This document shows, piece by piece, positions 58,001-64,000 of a stretch of 64,000 bases of DNA; position 1 is the first letter of the stretch, and every line of letters starts with the position of its first letter. The notes under the pieces were generated by a model. The model saw only the letters and a program-made list of their open reading frames with translations. It had not been told where the DNA came from and searched no databases. A program made the position numbers and the translations under genes. The stretch lies in NCBI RefSeq assembly GCF_947507565.1, contig NC_089184.1, forward strand, positions 2,976,001 through 3,040,000, in the 5' to 3' direction. This stretch comes from Oscarella lobularis (lineage: Eukaryota; Porifera; Homoscleromorpha; Homosclerophorida; Oscarellidae).

Positions 58001-61000
58001 TGGTCAAGTCTCAGTTCACCTCTCAGAAAATTGAGCCTGAAGATGATGAACAACGTACTTATCTTCAAACTTCCCAGGCTGCGAATGCTTTTGAAGGTGT
58101 CTGCAGTAAACTTTTGCTTAGGATGGAAGGCTTTGGGTCACCATCTGAAGAGTTCTGGGTGACAGGTCGCGCTGATAACGTCAAGAAGGCGTGCAACGAA
58201 GTGCTCAAAAGCCTTAAAGGCAGCGTTATTTACACGAAGTCGGTGCCTCTTCTCGGAAGATCACACATAGACTATTTGCTCAAATTTTCCAATATAGAAA
58301 TCGAAGGAATAGTCGCTTCCTTGCAACAGTACAAAGCAAAGATTTCTTTCGAAAAAAATCCACCTTCTATTCTGCTGAAAGCGACCCAAGACGGATTTGA
58401 CTCTTTGCAGAGAAGAGTTGAAGCACTTGTTGACGGTCTCTGCACCGAGACAGAGGAACTAAAGAAGCACGGTTTAGAAAAGTACGTCAGCAGCAGAGAA
58501 TTTAAGCACGAAAAGACAGAAATACAAGACCAACACAGCGTCATTATTACCTTAGGCGAAGAAGACGAATACGACGTCGACGACGAAGCGGCAGATACGT
58601 CCGGCTATGCGGATGACGATTCGTCCTCGACTTCCCTTGGCGTGTTTAGCTCTACGAAAGATTCGTCCCGCGTTATTCGTCTTTTCGCTGGCGACTTGTG
58701 TAGCCATGAAGTGGATGCAATTGTCAATGCAGCGAACGAGAATCTTGATCATGGCGGTGGACTCGCGCACGTCATCGTTGAAAGAGCCGGTTACCAAGTT
58801 CAGACCGAGAGCCGACAAGTGTTGGCTAAACGCCGCAACGGTCGTCTCAAACCCGGTGAAGCTGTTTTCACTAGTGCCGGCAATTTGACCACTACTCGGT
58901 TTGTTATACATGCCGTTGGGCCTCGTTGGCATGGGAGCAAGAAGAGCAAGGCGGCAGAGTGTCTCCGAGAAGCCGTTACATCCTCTCTCAAAGAAGCCGA
59001 CAAGTTAAATCTTGTTAGCGTCGCTTTTCCTGCTATTGGAGCCGGCATGTTTGGCTGTCCCAGCGATTTCGTGGCTGAGAACATGGTCCTTGCCGTTGAT
59101 AAGTTCTTCTCGAAGAATTCCAAATCTACAGTCAAACGAGTTGACTTCGTCATGAGAGACCAAGACACGAAAAATATCCGCTGTTTTAGTGACGAACTCA
59201 GCAGAAAATTGAAAATGGCTACTTCACCAATGAAGCGTTCACGCTCACCGCGGCCGCAGAGAATGCAGTCTGGTCCAAGAGAACGGTCCTTGCCATCGTC
59301 CAACTTTTCGAGTGGCAGAAGAAGTGATGTCGACATTGTTGTAAAAGGAGGGGATATTACACAGGAAGAGGTTATAACGTAGAAGATGCTTTATATTATT
59401 CTTAATTTTTTGAAACGTAGGCTGACGCTATCGTCAACTCGACGGATGCTAATCTTGATATGCAGGCAGCACAGGCATCAAAGGCTATTGCTCGCGTTGC
59501 TGGTCCTGGATTGCAGGAAGAGTGCACAGCGAAACGAAAATCTGCCCCTTTGAAACCGGGAGAGGTGTGCGTGACAATGGGTTTTAGTCTTCCGGCAACA
59601 AATGTCTTTCATATCATTTGTCCTCAGTCTCCCCAGGTACGTACCAGTCTCTGTCAGAAACAATTTTTCATTGAGAGCTAAAAATTTTCTTTTACTAGGA
59701 CTTAGAGAAAATAGTGTACGAGTGCGTTCAGAAAGCGGCTTCGCTCAACCTGTACTCTATTGCGTTTCCTGCGCTAGGAACTGGAAACTTGGGTATTCCT
59801 GATAAACAAGCTGCGGCTGCCCTCTTTGCAGGATTTAGTCGGTTTTGTGACACCGCCGGTTCGTCGAACAGTGTCAAGACAATCAAAGTCGTTGTCTACG
59901 ACTCTTCTAAGTTGGCGGTGTTTAGAAACGCATCAGCAAACCCAAGTAGTTCACCGCAAATGATACGAACGCAGGTCTCATCGTCTGGAGGGCCGCCAGC
60001 ACCGCCAGTTCCTTCAAATGAAGCGACATTAGCCAACAATTGCCTTGTCAGGGTAGAGAAGGGTAGCGTGACATCCGATTCATCAGATGCAATTGTCGCA
60101 ACCCAAGGTATTGTTTTACAAGCAGTCCTTAAAGCTGATACGACAGCCAATTCTGACTGGGGTAGCAAGTATCCTAAAGGTTGGACATCGAACGACGAGG
60201 TGTGTGAACTGAGCACCAGTCAGCTTAGAAGCAAGATAGTCTATGCGGTAGCTCCAAGCAAATGCTCGTCCGACAAAAAGGACGCTCAAAATAGTCAAGT
60301 TATCACAGATTTAATTATCAAATGCTTGACGGCAGCCAATTCAGCCAACCACACGTCAATAGCAATTCCGGCTCTTGGAACAGGCAATCTCGGCTATAGC
60401 AACGCGGTCTGTGCAGGCGGAATTTTAGAAGCTGCTAAAAGTTTCGCTTCAAAAGTTTCGAATCCGTCGTTGAAGCTGATTAAAATTGTCGTGTTTGATG
60501 CTCATCGCGTTAGTGATTTTGAGACAGAACTTCAGTCTCGCATAACTCCCTCTGTCGCCTCTACATCTGGTGGTGGCCTGGTGAGCCGATTCTTCGGTGG
60601 CGTTAAGTCCGCCGTGTCGTCATTTTTACCTTCTTCACTTACTACGACCACTTCAGCAGCATCTACTGAGCGGTTCATAAGGACGAGAAAGGAGGTGAAG
60701 AGCGTATCTGCGAGCGAGCCAGATTCCATCAGGGTTGCAATAGTCGGTCAAAACAAGCATGTTTGCCGTGCTGCTTTGGGTCTTCTTAGAAAAGCCGTCG
60801 ATGAAAACTGTGTGCGCCGTGCGTACCAAGGAAAGATTCCAACCGCTTTTGACGAAGGAAAGCTTAAAGAGATTTCCCATCGGTTGGAAGTTGCATTGGC
60901 TATTGATGTGGTTCCTGGAAGCGATGGAACTGATAGCAGTCCTGTGATATATGTTGCAGGAAAAAGATCTGAAGTCTCCGAAGCTTTGATTGAAATTGGG

Positions 61001-62047
61001 CGAGTCTTCACGGAGACGATGGAGAGAGAATTGGACGAAGTGGCTGCAGAGGGTGTCAGTACCAAAGTGAGCTGGAAATGGCAGGCCGACGATGGAAGCT
61101 GGAAGCCATACGACAAATCCGCAAATTTGGAAATTGAGAAGATGTACAAGAAAGCAGCGTTTAAGGACGCCAAGGCAAAATTTACGATTACGATTAATAA
61201 GGCCAAGTACGAGATAGACCTCCAAAGTATGTTCCAGACGTCTCGATCCAACTCAAAGAAAAGAAAAATAGTCCGTGAAGATGTGGAAGCAGCAGGTTTG
61301 TCAATTCTTCAAATCTGTTTCAATGAACTTATCTTTTCTATTCGCGTAGGGGCTGTCGTTGAGTTTCCTTCGACGTGGTCTTCTGATGTAGAGCGTGGAG
61401 AAGTCAGTGTCGTACTTCTCCAGTCTTCCAGCCAAGAATATCAGGATATCAGTAAAAATTTTACTGCTACCCTACTAGGCAAACCGGCAACGATTCAGAA
61501 AATAGAACGCATCGAGAATCCGATCTTATATCGGCAGTACTCCCTAGCGAGAGATCTCCTTGCCGCTAAACGAGCTGATGAAATAGCGGCTGGTACAGCT
61601 AAACTCGAGTTCGATTTGTATCACGGCACTGGTGAAGATGCCGTACAGCACGTTATTGACAACGGTTTCAACAGAATTTACGCCGGCAGTGCTGTTGGCA
61701 AGTTCATTGATCTACGCTAATAAAGTATTTTATCTATAAATCTTCTTTCTCTCTCTTTAGGCAAGCTGTACGGAGCTGGTGTTTACTTTGCTAAGGAATC
61801 AGGAGTATCACATCATTATGCTCGTGCAAATGCTCAGAACGAAAGGCCAATGTTTTTGTGCAACGTTCTGATGGGTTTGTATACTGTAGGGAGTCAGGCT
61901 TTGCTGGAGCCTCCGGTCATTAATGCCAGCAAAAGCAAGACGGATCGCTATGATAGCACTGTTGACAGTACAAGCAATCCAAGAATCTTTGTCAGCTGCT
62001 GGCGAGACAACATGGCTTATCCAGCCTACATCATTACTTTCACCTAA
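55059..62047 (+). CDS. PARP14-like: PARP14-like macro-domain mono-ADP-ribosyltransferase, module 2
   Basis: Nine exons (55059-55233, 55294-56325, 56380-56637, 56692-56946, 56999-59370, 59421-59636, 59699-61295, 61350-61697, 61761-62047) total 6540 bases and give 2179 residues. Exons 3, 4, 6, 7, 8 and 9 have the same lengths as in module 1 (258, 255, 216, 1597, 348, 287). The proline-rich segment is longer and more repetitive (QPLPPGQPLPPGPGW). Macro 1 is canonical (GDLCSHEVDAIVNAANEN, LDHGGGLAHVIVERAG). Macro 2 (GGDITQEE then DAIVNSTDANLDMQAAQA) and macro 3 (VRVEKGSVTSDSSDAIV) follow. WWE is WKWQADDGSWKPYDKSANLE. The ART domain has LYHGT, GAGVYFAKESG and NPRIFVSCWRDNMAYP, again an H-Y-I triad. 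GC donors are at 56326 and 61698, the same positions as in module 1. The RRM, KH and macro content suggests RNA-associated or antiviral-type roles as for vertebrate PARP14; that is inference. Confidence 0.92.
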
Positions 62048-62159
62048 CTACTACTGCACTACCAAATCTACAGTCAGTGTATTGCTATGTTTTTCTGTTT
62101 CTTTTTTTTGATAATTGGTGCATGATTTACCTCTTGTAGCGCGCTTATAGTAGTCATAA

Positions 62160-62283
62160 TTCTGGCAAGGGCAAAACGGATTGCTATGTTAGCACTGTCA
62201 ATGATGCAAGAAATCCGAGAATCTTTGCCAGCTGTTTTAGAGACAATATGGCTTATCCAGCCTACCCTATTTCTTTTGTTTAG
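62160..62283 (+). pseudogene. isolated duplicate of the terminal PARP catalytic exon segment
   Basis: About 124 bases repeat the end of the PARP14-like last exon 120 bases after the real stop. They read KTDCYVSTV, NPRIFASCFRDNMAYPAY and a stop, still in frame. In two positions (RIFAS, ITFV/ISFV ending) it is closer to module 1 than to the adjacent module 2, so it looks like a leftover of unequal crossing-over between modules. No splice acceptor placing it in a transcript is obvious. Confidence 0.8.
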
Positions 62284-63834
62284 TCAGCTCCTTGCAAAAT
62301 TTTGTTTCACTTTTTTATTGTTTTCTTTTATTTGTTTCTCTTTCGATTTTTGTCTTGTTACTTGAATTCTTTTCCTGTCTGGGCGTCATGGTTCGTCACA
62401 TCTGGGTCCATCCACCCCACTGTCATGTGATGTCGGTTCCTGGCAGCGTGTAGACGCCTTTTTCGCTCTTTCCTGAGACGCCTTTGAGGTCAGCGACGCT
62501 AAGGTTTAGTCTTTTGTCTATTCCTCTGCTTTTTCCGTTAACGCGTGCTCTTTCCAGTTGAACGGTGCCTGAATTCGCTCTAAAGCGCTGATGTTACAGT
62601 TGTTCGATGGACTAGACTAATCCTATCGAAAGACGAGGTTAAACACGCGAGAGAGATTACAGAACTTCGCTACTGTTGAGACCCCACGTTGCATCTTGCA
62701 ATTCTCCAGTGAATCGAGTTAGACCTGAACCATAGACGAACTGGATCTCTAACTTATATCTATTTTGTTAGATTCAGAAGCGTCTATGACCAAGACTCCG
62801 CTCGAAATAAGCGGTTGAACTCGATCTTCATTTCGTTTTCGTCGTCTTCCTCACGATTTTCGTTTGCTTCGACCAAGACGTTGCCACAAGGACGGCATGT
62901 TCTTGATCATCCCTGAGCCTAATGAAGTTGTATACTACGTACTACGGTCATGGATGCTAGAAGAGATCCATGCTATGGTAGCATCCACGACAATTCTCTC
63001 ACGTGACGTTGCTTAAACCCGTCGAGAGACCAGGTCCTGCAGCACTCCCGCTCAAGCTTGAATGGCTCAAGGGATCGCGTATCTTTTTTTCATTGCACGA
63101 CATCTTCCAATTCGTGATAAAAATAGACCATTTGTCTGTGCTACGCTTTTTTCAGTTTGTTTAAATGTTTCTCTTTATCTTGTGGTTTTCTTTTTTCTGC
63201 TTTTTTGCTTTGTCGCTTTTTATGTAATGTGTGTCCCATAGATGGTGTGTAGCTTCTGCACTCACATCCTGGGTCTCTATAACCAAGTGTCACGTGATGT
63301 TAGTTTAGTTTCGTCGTCATTTGGCAGCTTGTAGAGGTCTTCTCGGCCTTTTCCCGGTCATTGCTGCGTTTTTATCGTGTTTTGCTTCTTTGGCGAGGTC
63401 GGCCACACTAAAGATTTGTCTCCTACGCTCTCTTCGCGCTCTCAGTTGCCCAACGTCATATTTCGGTTGATCTTGCGACAGCGACGTCTTCGGGAGGTGC
63501 GAACGCGGAACGAAAGCAGAAAATCTTTAAAGTTAATTTTTGATCTGGCTTCTCCAGACTCAAGCTGAACATACGATCGAACGCGGTTTCTAAAGTATAT
63601 CTATCTCGAGTCCACCTGGCAGATGACAGAGATGGCTTGATTACGATTGCGGCGATGCTGCTTGAAAGTCTGGGGCTTCTCGATCACCATAAGGAATAGG
63701 CGATTTTTTGTAGCAAATGTGTTTTTTTTCAGTTTGATTGAAGCGCTTCCTTTCATGACAGGACTTCTGCATGAGCTAGCCCTTCTCATCGTCGCAAACC
63801 TATTTTGTCGGGGGCGAGCATCAGAATGAGGTGG
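62284..63834. repeat. diverged tandem duplication between modules 2 and 3
   Basis: 62390-62580 and 63265-63450 are diverged direct copies (ctgggtc, gtcatgtgatgt versus gtcacgtgatgt, tggcagc(g/t)tgtagacgcc versus tggcagcttgtagaggtc, acactaaagatttgtc versus acgctaaggtttagtc). The surrounding sequence shows no supported gene. The space is too short for a full Deltex-type gene, so a third module would have lost or truncated it. Confidence 0.5.
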
Positions 63835-64000
63835 GATATATGGGGGTGGGTGGATACTGAGAAGATGTATCGTTTAGGTGGAAACGTAATTTCCGATTGC
63901 TATCTGATTCGTTACTGGTTGGCAGGCATCACGAGATCACTCACCGTCACTCACTCGGGTTATTTCCTTGGGAATCTTCTTAGAAGCCAGAGATGTCCAA
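63835..64000. promoter_or_regulatory. third, diverged copy of the module promoter region
   Basis: gtgggtggatactgagaa, then tatctgattcgttactggttgg and cacgagatcactcac, align in order with the promoters at 43885-44374 and 54585-55058. The CCAAT box is changed (ATTCG instead of ATTGG, about 63907-63911). The window ends before any third PARP14-like start codon. Confidence 0.65.

Noticed and set aside
62284-63834. A third Deltex-type gene
   Set aside because: The space is too short and no RING or DTC motif was found on the minus strand.

Overview
This window is eukaryotic. Genes are split by many short introns (about 45-130 bases, GT-AG with a few GC-AG), and the protein families are animal ones: TBC1D24-like TBC/TLDc, DBH/MOXD-like copper monooxygenase, Deltex-type E3 ligase, PARP14-like macro-PARP, SUEL lectin and an actinoporin-like protein. 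Compact genes, short introns and this mixture suggest an early-branching animal, most likely a sponge. That is inference; no marker gene fixes the taxon.

Layout. 1-3308: the 3' part of a family GH78 alpha-L-rhamnosidase carrying two SUEL (rhamnose/galactose-binding) lectin domains. 3309-8064: repeat-rich stretch with a GTA microsatellite, a broken copy of the monooxygenase gene, and the first (nonsense-mutated) copy of a small cysteine-rich secreted protein. 8065-16210: a divergent pair, a very long secreted repeat protein on the minus strand and a secreted protein with two endonuclease/exonuclease/phosphatase domains on the plus strand. 17101-19866: a membrane-anchored DOMON/copper monooxygenase. 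19867-30450: an accessory zone with three more copies of the cysteine-rich gene in inverted and direct orientation, several fold-back or MITE-like elements and a dead gag gene. 30460-32696: a six-intron piggyBac transposase-like gene whose spliced frame is intact. 33100-41218: duplicated fragments of a TBC1D24-like gene, an actinoporin-like gene and the fuller TBC1D24-like gene.

41396-62283 is the most striking part. A two-gene module is present twice in tandem. Each module has a minus-strand gene whose single polypeptide joins KH-like domains, a macro domain, a RING and a Deltex C-terminal (DTC) domain. About 480 bases away, head to head, is a plus-strand PARP14-like gene with RRM-like and KH-like regions, three macro domains, WWE and an ADP-ribosyltransferase domain with an H-Y-I triad. 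All four spliced gene models built here keep an open frame, and most exon lengths are identical between the two modules. A diverged copy of the shared promoter region closes the window at about 63835-64000, so a third module or remnant probably follows.

How the genes could work together: the PARP14-like enzyme would write mono-ADP-ribose, macro domains and WWE would read or erase it, and the macro-RING-DTC protein would ubiquitinate ADP-ribosylated targets or ADP-ribose itself. In vertebrates PARP9 and DTX3L are separate partners sharing a bidirectional promoter beside PARP14. Here the macro and Deltex functions lie in one chain and the shared promoter pairs it with the PARP14-like gene. This looks like an ancient, locally expanding ADP-ribose/ubiquitin circuit, possibly immune.
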